Assembly (NCBI GenBank): GCA_963709075.1
Contig: CAVPUY010000005.1
Span: 62,001-126,000 of the forward strand
DNA from: Palsa-506 sp963709075
GTDB taxonomy: Bacteria; Actinomycetota; Actinomycetes; Streptosporangiales; Streptosporangiaceae
DNA length: 64,000 nt
Direction: 5' to 3'
The notes under the pieces were generated by a model that had not been told where the DNA came from, ran no database searches, and worked only from the letters and a program-made list of their open reading frames with translations. Below, one piece after another: positions 18,257-31,287 of this stretch. A program made the position numbers and the translations under genes. Within the stretch, counting starts at the first letter, position 1; each line of letters opens with the position of its first letter.

Positions 18257-19466
18257 GCGCCGTCATCCAGCGCGGTCAGTCCGGGCAGCGGCCTGCCTTC
18301 CAGGTACTCCAGGCTGGCGCCGCCGCCAGTCGAGATGTGCGAGAAGTCGCCCGGCGCGAAGCCCAGGTGCCGGACCGCGGACGCGGAGTCGCCGCCGCCG
18401 ATCACGGTCAGCCCGTGCACCGCCTTGATCGCCTCGGCCACCGCCCGGGTGCCGGCCGCGAAGGCAGGGAACTCGAATACCCCGACCGGGCCGTTCCAGA
18501 AGACGGTCCGCGCGTCGGCCAGCTTCGCGGCGAACAGCTCCCTGGTGGCCGGGCCCATGTCGACCCCCTCGCGGTCGGCCGGGAAGCTGGTCGACCGGCA
18601 CCACGTCGTGCTCCGCGTCGGGCGCGAACGTCGGTCGCGGCCACCAGGTCGACCGGCAGCACGATCTCGACGCCGCGGCTGGCCGGCCTCGTCGAGCATG
18701 GCCGACACCTGCGGGATCTGGTCGGCCTCGAGCAGCGAGTTGCCGACCTCGTAGCCTTTCGCGGCGAGGAACGTGTAGGACATGCCGCCGCCGATCAGCA
18801 GCCGGTCGGCGATGTCCAGCAGCCTGGCGATGACCGCGAGCTTGTCCGACGGCTTCGCGCCGCCGAGTACGACCACGTAGGGCCGTGCCGGGTCGCTGGT
18901 CAGCCTGCGCAGCACGGCAAGCTCGGCGATGACCAGGTCGCCCGCCGCGTGCGGCAGCAGGCCGGGCACGTCATAGACGCTGGCGTGCTTGCGGTGCACG
19001 GCGCCGAACCCGTCGCCGACGTACAGCTCGGCCAGCCCGGCGAGCCGCCGGGCGAGCTCGGCCCGCTGCGCGTCGTCCTTGCTGGTCTCGGCCGGCTCGA
19101 AGCGGACGTTCTCCAGCAGCCCGACCTGCCCGTCGGCCAGCCCGGCCGCGACCGCCTTGGCGGACGGCCCGGCCACGTCCGCGGCCAGCGCGCACGTCGC
19201 TGCCGAGCAGCTCGGCCAGCCGCAGGCCGACCGGCCGCGACCGACGGGCCGCCGGCCGCGCGCTCGTCGTAGGTCGCGCCCTTGGGCCGGCCCAGGTGCG
19301 CGCAGACCAGCACCCGGGCGCCGCGCTCGGTCAGCTTGGTGATGGTCGGCAGGCTGGCCCGGATCCGGCCGTCGTCGGTGATCTGCGCGCCGTCCAGCGG
19401 CACGTTGAGGTCGGCGCGGAGCAGCACCACCCTGCCCCGGACGTCCAGGTCGCCGATGCTCCTCAT
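18253..19466 (-). CDS. pgk: Phosphoglycerate kinase, multiple frameshifts
   Basis: Transfers phosphate from 1,3-bisphosphoglycerate to ADP in glycolysis. Segments: VVLLRADLNVPLDG, VCAHLGRPKG, ELYVGDGFGAVHRKHASVYD, VVLGGAKPSDKLAV, GGGMSYTFLAAKGYEVG, FWNGPVGVFEFPAF and VIGGGDSASAV. About five shifts cluster near 19250, 19200, 18675, 18635 and 18590. The start is ATG 19466 overlapping the gap stop (ATGA), and the stop overlaps the tpiA ATG. About 404 residues when corrected. It forms the gap-pgk-tpiA operon. Confidence 0.92.
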
Positions 19467-20489
19467 GAGCCGGCCCGGCAGCCTGGCGCCGACGTAGGCG
19501 GTGAGGTCGGCGAGCCGGTTCGAGTAGCCCCATTCGTTGTCGTACCAGCCGATGACCTTGACCTGGTCGCCGGCCGCCATCGTCAGGGACGAGTCGAAGG
19601 TGCAGGACCAGGGCGTGCCGACGATGTCGCTGGACACGATCGGGTCGGCGGTGTAGCTCAGGTAGCCCTTGAGCTGGCCCTCGGCGGCCGCCCGGAAGGC
19701 CTCGTTCACCTCGCGCGACGGTCACCTCCCGGCCGAGCTGCACGACCAGGTCGGTGACCGAGCCGTCCATCACCGGGACGCGCATCGCCATGCCGTCCAG
19801 CTTGCCCTGCAGCTCGGGCAGCACCAGCGCGGTGGCCCGGGCGGCGCCGGTGCTGGTCGGGATGATGTTCTGCGCGGCGGCGCGGGCCCGGCGCAGGTCC
19901 TTGTGCTGGAAGTCCAGGATCACCTGGTCGTTGGTGTAGGCGTGAATGGTGGTCATCAGGCCCTTGACGATGCCGAAGCCGTCGAGCAGCACCTTGGCCA
20001 TCGGCGCCACGCAGTTCGTGGTGCACGAGGCGTTCGAGATGATGTCGTGCGCCGCCGGGTCGTAGCTGCCGTCGTTGACGCCCATCACGATCGTGATGTC
20101 CTCGCCGGTCGCCGGGGCGGAGATGATGACCTTGCTGGCGCCCGCCTCGATGTGCTTGCGCGCGTCGGCGCCCTTGGTGAACCGGCCGGTGGACTCGACC
20201 ACCACGTCGACGCCGAGGTCGGCCCACGGCAGCGCCGCCGGGTCGCGCTCGGCGAACATCCTGATCGTGTGCGGGCCCGCGGTGATCGTGTCGCTGCCCG
20301 CCGCCACGTCCAGGCCGAGCGTGCCGAGCAGCGTGTCGTACTTGAGCAGGTGCGCGAACGTCCGATATCACCCAGGTCATTAGCGGCGACGATATCGATA
20401 TCAGCATCGGCGCCTGCGCCTGCCTGGACGGCGCGCCAGAAATTGCGCCCGATGCGGCCAAATCCGTTAATCCCGACCCGGACAGTCAC
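19463..20489 (-). CDS. gap: Glyceraldehyde-3-phosphate dehydrogenase, frameshifted
   Basis: Oxidises and phosphorylates glyceraldehyde-3-phosphate with NAD+. It begins VTVRVGINGFGRIGRNFW at GTG 20489 with AAGGAG 9 bases ahead; an ATG at 20513 is less likely. The catalytic Cys is in IISNASCTTNCVAP, with His in IHAYTNDQ, and WYDNEWGYSNRLADL ends the protein. Shifts fall near 20360, 19715 and 19480. After the last, the stop overlaps the pgk start. It is the first gene of gap-pgk-tpiA. About 341 residues when corrected. Confidence 0.94.
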
Positions 20490-20559
20490 TGCAGCGATCT
20501 CCTTGTCCGACATTTCGCCCTGGCGGCCGCGCATTCAGCGCTGCCTGTCGAACCTGAAC

Positions 20560-21257
20560 CTACCGGACCGGCTCCGCGGCGCGCACCGCGATGCCCGCTG
20601 CGTAGCCAGGCGGTGCGGCGAGCGGCAGCAGCCGGCAGCCCGGCCGCGCGCTGGGCTAGCCCGGCGGCCCAGCCCGGCGGGCCGCCGCCGAGCACGGGGA
20701 AGCCAGCCAGCCCGTGCGCGATCCCCGCTCCTGTGCACTTCAGCACGGCTTCCGCGGCCACCCACCAGCGCGTGATCGCGGCATGCCGCCGTGGCTCGGG
20801 CAGCCGCCGGACGCGGGCCGCATCGGCCGGGTGCATCGCCTCAGCAAGCTCGCATGAGCAGCGGCTGACCATCCGTTCCAGATCGATGCCGACCGGCGCG
20901 GCGGCGATTGCGATCACGACGGCGTCGGCCGAGTGCGACAGGGAGAAATGCAGGCCGCGGTGACCGGCCAGGACCGGCAGGCAGGCCCGGCCGCCGCAGT
21001 CCGGGCAAGGCTCACGGCAGAATTCGAGCCCGCCAGCCGGGATGCCGGTGCGGCCGGCCAGCACCTGGCGCAGCGCGACGTGCGCGACCTGGTAGCGGTG
21101 CCGGTCGGACGGGAACACGAACGCGGCGGCCCGGGCACGCTCCCGCGGCCCGAGGCCGGCCAGCTCCGGCCCGGTCAGGGTGATCTCGCGGACATCGACC
21201 CACCGGACCTCCGGCCACGTTCCGGCCGGCCGCCGGATGCCCGGCCCGCATCCGCAT
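20560..21257 (-). CDS. 4'-phosphopantetheinyl transferase, Sfp type, two frameshifts
   Basis: Attaches phosphopantetheine from coenzyme A to carrier-protein serines. Signature segments are GLHFSLSHSADAVVIA, APVGIDLERM (Mg-binding Asp/Glu) and WWVAAEAVLKCTGAG. The N-terminus reads WPEVRWVDVREITLTGPEL in one frame. The start is unclear (ATG 21257 is in another frame). The C-terminus shifts near 20635 and ends PPGYAAGIAVRAAEPVR at TAG 20560-20562. Its insertion between whiA and gap is not the usual order. It is the natural candidate to activate the acyl carrier protein at 46381-46655. Confidence 0.85.
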
Positions 21258-21268
21258 CCCGCCGCCCG

Positions 21269-22250
21269 TCAGGGGACGAGCATGTCCGCGGTCAGGTGCG
21301 CCTCGGTGGTCGGCACGCCGAGCTCGACCGCGCGCCGGTCGGCCAGCGCGAGCAGCCGGCGGATCCGGCCGGCGATGGCGTCCTTGGTCAGCGGCGGGCT
21401 CGGCGAGCTGGCCGAGTTCCTCCAGGCTGGCCTGCCGGTGCTTGATGCGCAGCTCGCCGGCCACGATCAGGTGCTCGGGCGCCTCCGGGCCGAGGATCTC
21501 CAGCGCCCGCTCGACCCGGGCGCCGGCCGCCACCGCCGCCCTGGCGCTGCGGCGCAGGTTCGCGTCGTCGAAGTTGGCCAGCCGGTTCGCCGTCGCCCTG
21601 ACCTCGCGGCGCATCCGCCGCTCTTCCCAGGCCAGCACGCTGTCATGGGCGCCGAGCCGGGTCAGCAGCGCGCTGATCGCGTCGCCGTCCCTGACCACCA
21701 CCCGGTCCACCCCGCGCACGTCGCGGGCCTTGGCGTGGATCTTGAGCCGCCGCGCGGCGCCGACCATGGCCAGCGCGGCCTCCGGGCCCGGGCAGGTCAC
21801 CTCGAGCGACATCGACCGGCCTGGCTCGGTCAGGCAGCCATGGGCCAGGAACGCGCCCCGCCAGGCCGCCTCGCAGTCGCAGGTGGTGCCGGACACCACC
21901 TGCCGGGGCAGGCCGCGCACCGGCCGGCCGTGGCCGTCCACCAGGCCGGTCTGCCGGGCCAGGCTCTCGCCGTCCTTGTGCACCCGGACGACGTAGCGGT
22001 TGCCCTTGCGCAGGCCGCTCGGGGCCAGCACGATCAATTCCGACGCATGGCCGAATACCTCGGCGATGTCCTTGCGCAGCCGGCGCGCCGCGGCGCCGGT
22101 GTCGAGCTCGGCCTCCACCACGATGCGGCCGGCCGCCAGGTGCAGGCCGCCGGCGAACCGCAGCAGCGTCGACACCTCGGCCTTGCGGCAGCATGGCTTG
22201 AGCACGGTGACGCGGCTGAGCTCATCCTTGACCAGGCTGGTCAGCGCCAT
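21269..22250 (-). CDS. whiA: Sporulation/cell-division regulator WhiA, one frameshift
   Basis: A LAGLIDADG-fold plus helix-turn-helix regulator that partners WhiB in sporulation-septation genes in Streptomyces. The start MALTSLVKDELSRV at ATG 22250 is typical, as is KPCCRKAEVSTLLRFAGGLH. The C-terminal HTH part begins RIKHRQASLEELGQL. After a shift near 21405 the protein ends with TEAHLTADMLVP at TGA 21269-21271. About 326 residues. It lies 6 bases after yvcK in the uvrC-rapZ-yvcK-whiA cluster. Confidence 0.95.
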
Positions 22251-22256
22251 CGGCTC

Positions 22257-23256
22257 TCACTCCCCCTCAAATATCTGCGCGAATGCGCCCGCCAGCCGTC
22301 GCGGGTCATGGCGTGGCGACCCGTCCCCCATGGCCAGGTCGGCCAGCACGAGCCGGCCGCCGAGCAGGCCAGCGGCCTTCTCCAGCTCGGCGGTCGTTCC
22401 CTCCGCGGCCCGGCGGTCGGCGAGCACCACGTCGATCGTCAGCTGCGGCGCGTGGTCCGCGAGCACCTCCAGGTGGGCGTGCGGCGAGAACCCCTCGGTC
22501 TCTCCCGGCTGGGGCGCCAGGTTCAGCGCCACCAGCCGCCGCGCCCGGGTCGCGATGCAGCGCCCGCGGCCAGCTCAGGCACCAGCAGGTGCGGGAGCAC
22601 GCTGGTGAACCAGGAACCGGGCCCGAGCACTACCCAGTCCGCCGCACCGACCGCTGTCACCGCCTCGGCGCAGGCGGGCGGGTCCGCGGGCATCAGCGAG
22701 ATCGACCGTACCCGCCCGGTGGTTTTCGCGCAGGCGACCTGGCCGCGAACGGTGCTGATCTCGTCCGGCCTGTCCGGATCTGCCCCCTCGACTTCCGCCG
22801 CGAGGTCCAGCGGCACCGACGCCATGGGCAGCACCCGGCCGTGCGCGCCGAGCAGCGGGCCGACCCAGTCCAGGCCCTGGACGGTGTCGCCGAGCAGTTC
22901 CCACAGCGCCACGATCAGGACATTGCCGACCGCGTGCCCGCCAAGGTCCCCGTCCCCGGTGAACCGGTGCTGGACCACCTGGCTCCAGGTGGTTCCCCAG
23001 TCGTCGTCGCCGCACAGCGCGGCCAGCGCCATCCGCAGGTCGCCCGGCGGCAGCACGCCGAACTCGCGCCGCAGCCTGCCGCTGGAGCCGCCGTCGTCGG
23101 CGACCGTGACGACCGCGGTGAGCTGCCGGGTGACCCGGCGCAGGGCGGACAGCGAGGCGAACAGCCCGTGGCCGCCGCCGAGCGCCACGACCCGGCGGCT
23201 GAGCGGCCGGCCGGCGTCTGGCCGCCGGCCCGCTCGGTCGCCAGGCGGTCACGCAT
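22257..23256 (-). CDS. yvcK: Gluconeogenesis factor YvcK/CofD-like, two frameshifts
   Basis: A UDP-sugar-binding protein of the YvcK family needed for normal carbon use and cell shape. Segments: VVALGGGHGLFASLSALRR, VVTVADDGGSSGRLRREF, LPPGDLRMALAAL, DGDLGGHAVGNVLI and DWVVLGPGSWFTSVLPHLL, then in another frame ALNLAPQPGETEGFS. Shifts fall near 23190 and 22530. ATG 23256 is 10 bases after the rapZ stop. About 332 residues. It sits between rapZ and whiA as in most Gram-positive bacteria. Confidence 0.93.
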
Positions 23257-23265
23257 GCGCTGTCC

Positions 23266-24140
23266 TCACTCGCGCCCAAGGTCCCGGTGCACAACCTGCA
23301 CGCCCGGCCAGGCGCTGCCAGCGCGGGCCGCGATCTCCTCGGCCATCACCACGCTGCGGTGCTTGCCGCCGGTGCAGCCGACGGCCAGCAGGACGAAATG
23401 CTTGCCCGCCTGCTCGTAGCCGTCCAGCGTGATGCCGACGGCGCGGTGTAGGCGTCGAGGAAGTCGGCCGCGCCCGGCTGGCCGAGCACGTAGTCCCGCA
23501 CCGCGGCGTCCTGCCCGGTCAGCGGGGCCAGCTCGTCGACCCAGTGCGGATTGGGCAGGAACCGGCAGTCGGCCACCATGTCAGCGTCGAGCGGGAGGCC
23601 GTACTTGAAGCCGAACGACACGACGGTGACCCGCAGCGCGGTCTCCGCGGCGCTGCCGAAGGTATCGCGCAGCCGGGCCCGCAGCTCGTGCACGTTCAGC
23701 TCGGAGCTGTCCAGGACCAGGTCCGCCTCGCCGCGCAGGCCGCGGAGCAGTTCCCGCTCGGCGGTGATGCCGTCGACCACCCGGCGGCCCTCCTGCAGCG
23801 GGTGCGGCCGCCGCACGCTGTCGAACCTGCGGACCAGCGTGTCGTCGCTGGCCTCGAGGAAGACCACGTAGGGCCGGACGCCGCGCGCCTCCAGCTCGCC
23901 GATCGCCGACTTGAGGTCGCTGGAGAACGGCCTGCTGCGGACGTCGACCACGGCGGCGATCCTGGGCACCGCTCCCTTGGCGTGCCTGGCCAGGTCCACC
24001 ATCGTCGGCAGCAGGTCCGGCGGCAGGTTGTCGGCGACGAACCAGTCGAGGTCCTCCAGCGATTTGGCCGCGGTGCTTCGTCCCGCGCCGGACATCCCGG
24101 TGATGATCACTATCTCCGGAGCATGGGTAGCTCTCGTCAC
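23266..24140 (-). CDS. rapZ: RNase adapter/P-loop NTPase RapZ (YvcJ), one frameshift
   Basis: A nucleotide-binding protein. The Walker A motif is ITGMSGAGRSTAAKSLED near the N-terminus, followed by WFVADNLPPDLLPTMVDL and VVDVRSRPF. The C-terminal domain has VVSFGFKYGLPLDADMV, then CRFLPNPHWV. After a shift near 23450 it continues HFVLLAVGCTGGKHRSV and ends with HRDLGRE. The start is GTG 24140 overlapping the uvrC stop (GTGA), which shows that the apparent UvrC-RapZ fusion frame is false. About 291 residues. Confidence 0.94.
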
Positions 24141-26270
24141 GACGTTTCCTCCCCCGATGCCGGCGAGCTCGACGTCCCGCCGTTGCTGCCGTCCCCGTCC
24201 GCCCGGTCCGCGCTGTCCCGCCGTCCCCGCCGTCCCCGTCCGCCCGGCTGGCGCCGTCCCCGCCGTCCCGGCCGGCCGCAGCGCGGCGAGCACCGCCGCG
24301 GCCAGCGACGGCCCCAGGCCGGGCAGGCCGGCGATCTCCGCCACGGTAGCCCCGCCGATCCTGCGGACGGAGCCGAAATGCCGCAGCAGCGTGGCCCGCC
24401 GGGCCGGGCCGAGCCCGGGCACGGCGTCAAGCTCGCTGGTGGTCAGTGCGGTGGACCGCTTCTTCCGGTGGTAGGTGATCGCGAACCGGTGCGCCTCGTC
24501 CCTGACCCGCTGCAGCAGGTACAGGCCCTCGCTGGTGCGGGGCAGGATGACCGGCGCGTCCTCGCCGGGCAGCCAGACCTCCTCCAGCCGCTTGGCCAGC
24601 CCGCACACCGCGACGTCATCGATGCCGAGCTCGTCAAGCGCCCGGACGGCCGCGCCGACCTGGGCCGGCCCGCCGTCGATGACCAGCAGGTTCGGCGGGT
24701 AGGCGAACTTGCGCTGCCTGGTCCCGTCCTCGGCGCCCGGCCCGGCCGCGGCCTCGCCGAGCACGTCGAGCTCGCCGGTCGCCTCGCGGTCTTCAAGGTA
24801 ACGCCGGAACCTGCGGTACACGACCTCGTGAATCGACGCGACATCGTCGGTGCCGTCGGCGCCGCGGATGCTGAACCTGCGGTACTCCGACTTGCGGGCC
24901 AGGCCGTCCTCGAAGACGATCATGGAAGCGACGACATTGGTGCCCTGCAGGTTGGAGACGTCGTAGGACTCGATCCGCAGCGGTGCCGCGTCGAGCCCAA
25001 GCGCCTCCTGGATCTCTGACAGCGCCCGGCTGCGGGTGGTCAGGTCGCTCGCGCGCCTGGTCTTGTGCAGCGCCAGCGATTCCGCCGCGTTCCGTGCCAC
25101 GGTCGTGAGCAGCGCCTTCTTGTCCCCCCGGCGGGGAACCCGGAGAGAGACCGGGCCGCCGCGGCAAGCCGCCAGCCATTCCTCGACCGTCGCCGGGGCG
25201 GGCGGCAGGACCGGCACGAGCACCTCGCGCGGGACCGCGCGGCCGGCGCCTGCGGCGCCCTGCCTGGCCTCGGGCCGCCGGGCGCCGGGCTGCCTCGGGC
25301 CGGCCGGCTCGGCCGCCGCCGGGGCCGCGATGGCGTCATCCCCGTACACCTGGCCGAGGAAGTGCTCGACGAGCTCTTCCGTGGTCACGTCCTCGACCTT
25401 GTCGACGACCCAGCCCCGCTGCCCGCGGACCCGGCCGCCGCGGACGTAGAAGATCTGCACGGCGGCCTCAAGCTGATCCTCGGCCAGCGCGATCACGTCG
25501 CAGTCGGTCCCGTCGCCGAGGACGACTGCCTGCTTCTCCAGGGCGCGCTGCAGTGCCTTGATGTCATCGCGCAGCCTGGCCGCGCGCTCGAACTCCTCGG
25601 CGGCTGCTGCCTCGCGCATCTGGGCCTCGAGCCGCCGGATGAACCGCGCGGTCTGGCCCGACATGAAGTCGCAGAATTCCTCGGCGAGCAGCCTGTGCTC
25701 CTCGGCGCTGACCCGGCCGACGCACGGCGCTGAGCACTTGCCGATGTAGCCGAGCAGGCACGGCCTGCCGATCTGGCCGGCCCGCTTGAAGACGCCGGCC
25801 GAGCACGTCCGGACCGGGAAAACCCGGAGCAGCGTGTCGACCGTGTCCCTGATCGCCCAGGCGTGCGAGTACGGCCCGAAGTAGCGCACGCCGCGCCGCT
25901 TCGCCCCGCGCATGACCGTCACCCGGGGAAACTCCTCGCTGATCGTGACGGCCAGGTACGGGTAGCTCTTGTCGTCCCGGTACCTGACGTTGAACCTGGG
26001 GTCGAACTCCTTGATCCAGGAGTACTCCAGCTGGAACGCCTCCACCTCGGTGCCGACGATCGTCCAGTCAACGGCGGCCGCCGAGCGGAGCATCGACTGG
26101 GTGCGCGGGTGCAGCCCGGCGAAATCGGAGAAGTAGGAGTTCAGCCGGGACCGGAGGTTCTTGGCCTTCCCGACGTAAATCACCCGGCCGCGGGAATCGC
26201 GGAACCGGTAGACGCCTGGCGACTCTGGAATCGAGCCGGGGGCGGGCCGGAAGCTCGCCGGATCTGCCAT
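24137..26270 (-). CDS. uvrC: Excinuclease ABC subunit C, one frameshift near the 3' end
   Basis: Makes both incisions in nucleotide excision repair. It opens with the GIY-YIG nuclease domain (PGVYRFRDSRGRVIYVGKAK), then the UVR motif region (EEFERAARLRDDIKALQ), the RNase H-like second nuclease (RIESYDVSNLQGTNVVASM and LLVIDGGPAQV) and tandem HhH motifs (VPGLGPARRATLLRHFGS, AGLPGLGPSLAAAVL). After a shift near 24265 the C-terminus is a Gly/Asp/Ser-rich tail ending SSSPASGEETS. First gene of the uvrC-rapZ-yvcK-whiA block; about 710 residues. Confidence 0.96.
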
Positions 26271-26336
26271 GCAGCAACTCTATGCGGGCCGGCCCGCGCA
26301 GCCGGGCAGCCCGGGCCGGCCTGCCAGGCTAGCCGG

Positions 26337-27513
26337 GTGAGTATTGCCGCTGCCGCCTGCCTGCTGACCGCGATCGCCTGGGCGTACCTGGCCGGATGCC
26401 ACGGCGGCTACTGGCGCACCGACCAGCGGCTGCCGGCCGCGCGGCGCGATCCGGCGGCCTGGCCGGCCGTCACGGCGGTCATCCCGGCCAGGGACGAGGC
26501 AGCCGTGCTGCCCGGCACCCTGCCGACGCTGCTCACCCAGGACTACCCGGGCGCGCTGCGCGTCGTGCTGGTCGACGACGAGAGCTCCGACGGCACCGCG
26601 GCCGCGGCCGCCGCGGCCGGGGCCGCGGGCGGCCCGGGCGGCAGGCGGCCGCTGGTGATCCGCGGCGGCGGCCGGCCGCCCGGGTGGGCGGGCAAGGTGT
26701 GGGCGATGCGGCAGGGGCTGGCGGCCGCAGGCGATCCCCGGTACGTGCTGTTCACCGATGCCGACATCGCCTTCGGGCCGGGAACCCTGACGGCGCTCGT
26801 GCGGGCCGCCGAAGCCGACGACCTCGGCCTCGTCTCGCAGATGGCACTGCTGCGCGCCGAGACCGGCTGGGAGCGGCTGATCGTGCCCGCCTTCGTCTAC
26901 TTCTTCGCCCAGCTCTACCCGTTCCGCCGGGTGAACAGGCCAGCCGCCCGCACCGCCGCCGCGGCCGGCGGCTGCATGCTGGTGTGCTGCCGGGCGCTGG
27001 CGGCGGCAGGCGGCCTGGACGCCATCCGCGGCGCGCACATCGACGACGTCGCGCTCGGCCGCCTGCTGAAGCGCGCCTCGGTGCGGTGCTGGCTCGGGCT
27101 GTCCGACGGCATCCGCAGCCGCCGGCCTTATCCGCGGCTCGCCGATCTGTGGGACATGATCGCTCGCAGCGCGTACACCCAGCTGCGCTACTCCCCGGCC
27201 GCCCTGGCCGGCACGCTGGCAGGGCTGCTCTGGATCTACGTCCTGCCGCCGGCCGCTGCCGTCGGCGGGCTGGCCGGGATCGCGGCCGGGGCCGGCGGCT
27301 ACGCCGGCCTGATCGCCGCCGCCGGCCTGTTCAGCTGGGCGGTGATGGCCGGCACGTACCTGCCGATGCTGCGGCTGTACGGGCTGTCCCCGCTGCGGGC
27401 CGCGGGCCTGCCGCTGGTCGCGGCTGCTCTACGCGGCGATGACCGTCGACTCCGCCCGCCGGCACCGGGCCGGCCGCGGCGGCGAGTGGAAGGGACGCAC
27501 GATCGGCGGCTAG
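26337..27513 (+). CDS. Glycosyltransferase family 2, HpnB-like, one frameshift
   Basis: A membrane-anchored GT2 enzyme resembling the hopanoid-associated HpnB. It begins VSIAAAACLLTAIAWAYLAG (membrane segment) at GTG 26337. The GT-A core has TAVIPARDEAAVLPGTL, VLVDDESSDGTA, LFTDADIAFGPGTL (DxD) and the acceptor-site motif HIDDVALGRLLKRA. Three hydrophobic segments follow. After a shift near 27425 the C-terminus reads LYAAMTVDSARRHRAGRG and ends GEWKGRTIGG at TAG 27511-27513, very like HpnB. No other hopanoid genes are visible here. Divergent from uvrC. Confidence 0.82.
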
Positions 27514-27737
27514 CACGGCAGCGGAGTCCGGAGACGTCCTGTGCCGCGGGTGGCCGGCGGCGAGGTGTGGCCCGCCGCGGTGGTCGCGCGGCGGGTGGGT
27601 GAATACGACGATGTCGCCCTCGCGCAGCTGGTGCCAGGCGCATGGACCGCGAACCAGGCAGCAGCGCCTCGATCAGGCCCATCCGGTCGAGCCGGTCGAG
27701 CGGCGCCCTGGGACTGGCGCCGCTGCCGCTGGCCGTA
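27514..27737. other. Short stretch without a confident gene
   Basis: No complete gene fits. On the minus strand one frame reads LREGDIVVFTHPPR, which resembles the end of a small enzyme domain, but it has no start and no extended similarity I recognise. It may be a remnant. Confidence 0.3.
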
Positions 27738-28079
27738 CTAGCCGGGCGCTGCCGCCCGGCTGCCCTCGGCCGGGGCGAACAGCACCAGCGCGGCAAGATC
27801 CTCGGTCACGTCGGTGAACTTGTGCACCTCGCCGGCCGCGACGTAGACGACCGAGCCCGGCCCGACCTGCACGCTCTGCCCGCTGGCGGTCAGCCGGGCC
27901 CGGCCGGCCGTCACCACGTAGATCTCGTCCTCGGCGTGCGGCTCCTGGTCGTCCAGCCCGCCGCGGCGGATCGAGTAGGTGCCGACGCTCAGGTCGGCGA
28001 CCCGAAGCTGCTCCGCCCAGTGATTCCCGGTGCCGTCAGCCGGCTCGGTGAAGGTCCCGGCATCCGCGATGATCTGCAT
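27738..28079 (-). CDS. Cupin-domain protein
   Basis: A 113-residue single-domain cupin. The first cupin motif is seen in DDQEPHAEDEIYVVTAGRA (metal-binding His and Glu) and the second in VGPGSVVYVAAGEVHKF (His). Such proteins may be metal-dependent enzymes or sensors; nothing here specifies which. ATG 28079 gives MQIIADAGTF. It lies 26 bp after gcvP on the same strand, so it may be the distal gene of the glycine-controlled transcript. Intact. Confidence 0.85.
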   Translation of the reverse strand: MQIIADAGTFTEPADGTGNHWAEQLRVADLSVGTYSIRRGGLDDQEPHAEDEIYVVTAGRARLTASGQSVQVGPGSVVYVAAGEVHKFTDVTEDLAALVLFAPAEGSRAAAPG

Positions 28080-28105
28080 GCATCCTCCTCATGCCCGGCC
28101 GGGTG

Positions 28106-31035
<2,930 letters not shown>

Positions 31036-31087
31036 GGCGCCTCTCCTGCCGGGAGCGGTCGGGGCAGCCGCCGCGCGCGGCAGCCTG

Positions 31088-31225
31088 ACTCCCCCTCTGT
31101 CGCCCGCCGCGAGGCAGCCTCCAGAGACGCCTGGCCCGTCCGGTCCGCGCTGCCTGAGAGGTTCCGGGGAGGTTGCCCCTTCGGCGCCCCGCGGCGTGCG
31201 CGGGGTCTCTCCCGGACGGTGTCGT
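31088..31225 (-). promoter_or_regulatory. Glycine riboswitch controlling gcvP
   Basis: Read on the minus strand, the leader contains the hallmark glycine-aptamer blocks: GGGAGAGACCCCG at the 5' side, then GCCGAAGGGGCAA and GGAACCTCTCAGGCA. A second, shorter element follows with CTCTGGAG and GACAGAGGGGGAG, the pattern of the compact second aptamer in Streptomyces leaders. It ends about 50 bases before the gcvP ATG. In this class glycine binding turns on glycine cleavage genes. Confidence 0.88.
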
Positions 31226-31287
31226 CAGCGCAAGTGAGCCTACCCGAGGCAGCCGGGCAGCTGGAGTTTCCGGCCAGATGATTCCGG

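Noticed and set aside
18253..20307. 684-residue apparent GAPDH-PGK fusion
   Set aside because: Produced by frameshifts; the ATGA overlap at 19463-19466 marks separate gap and pgk genes.
21180..23432. 750-residue plus-strand open frame
   Set aside because: Shadow of whiA and yvcK on the opposite strand.
23346..26270. 974-residue apparent UvrC-RapZ fusion
   Set aside because: A GTGA overlap at 24137-24140 in the corrected frame separates the genes; one frameshift near 24265 removes the real uvrC stop from the long frame.
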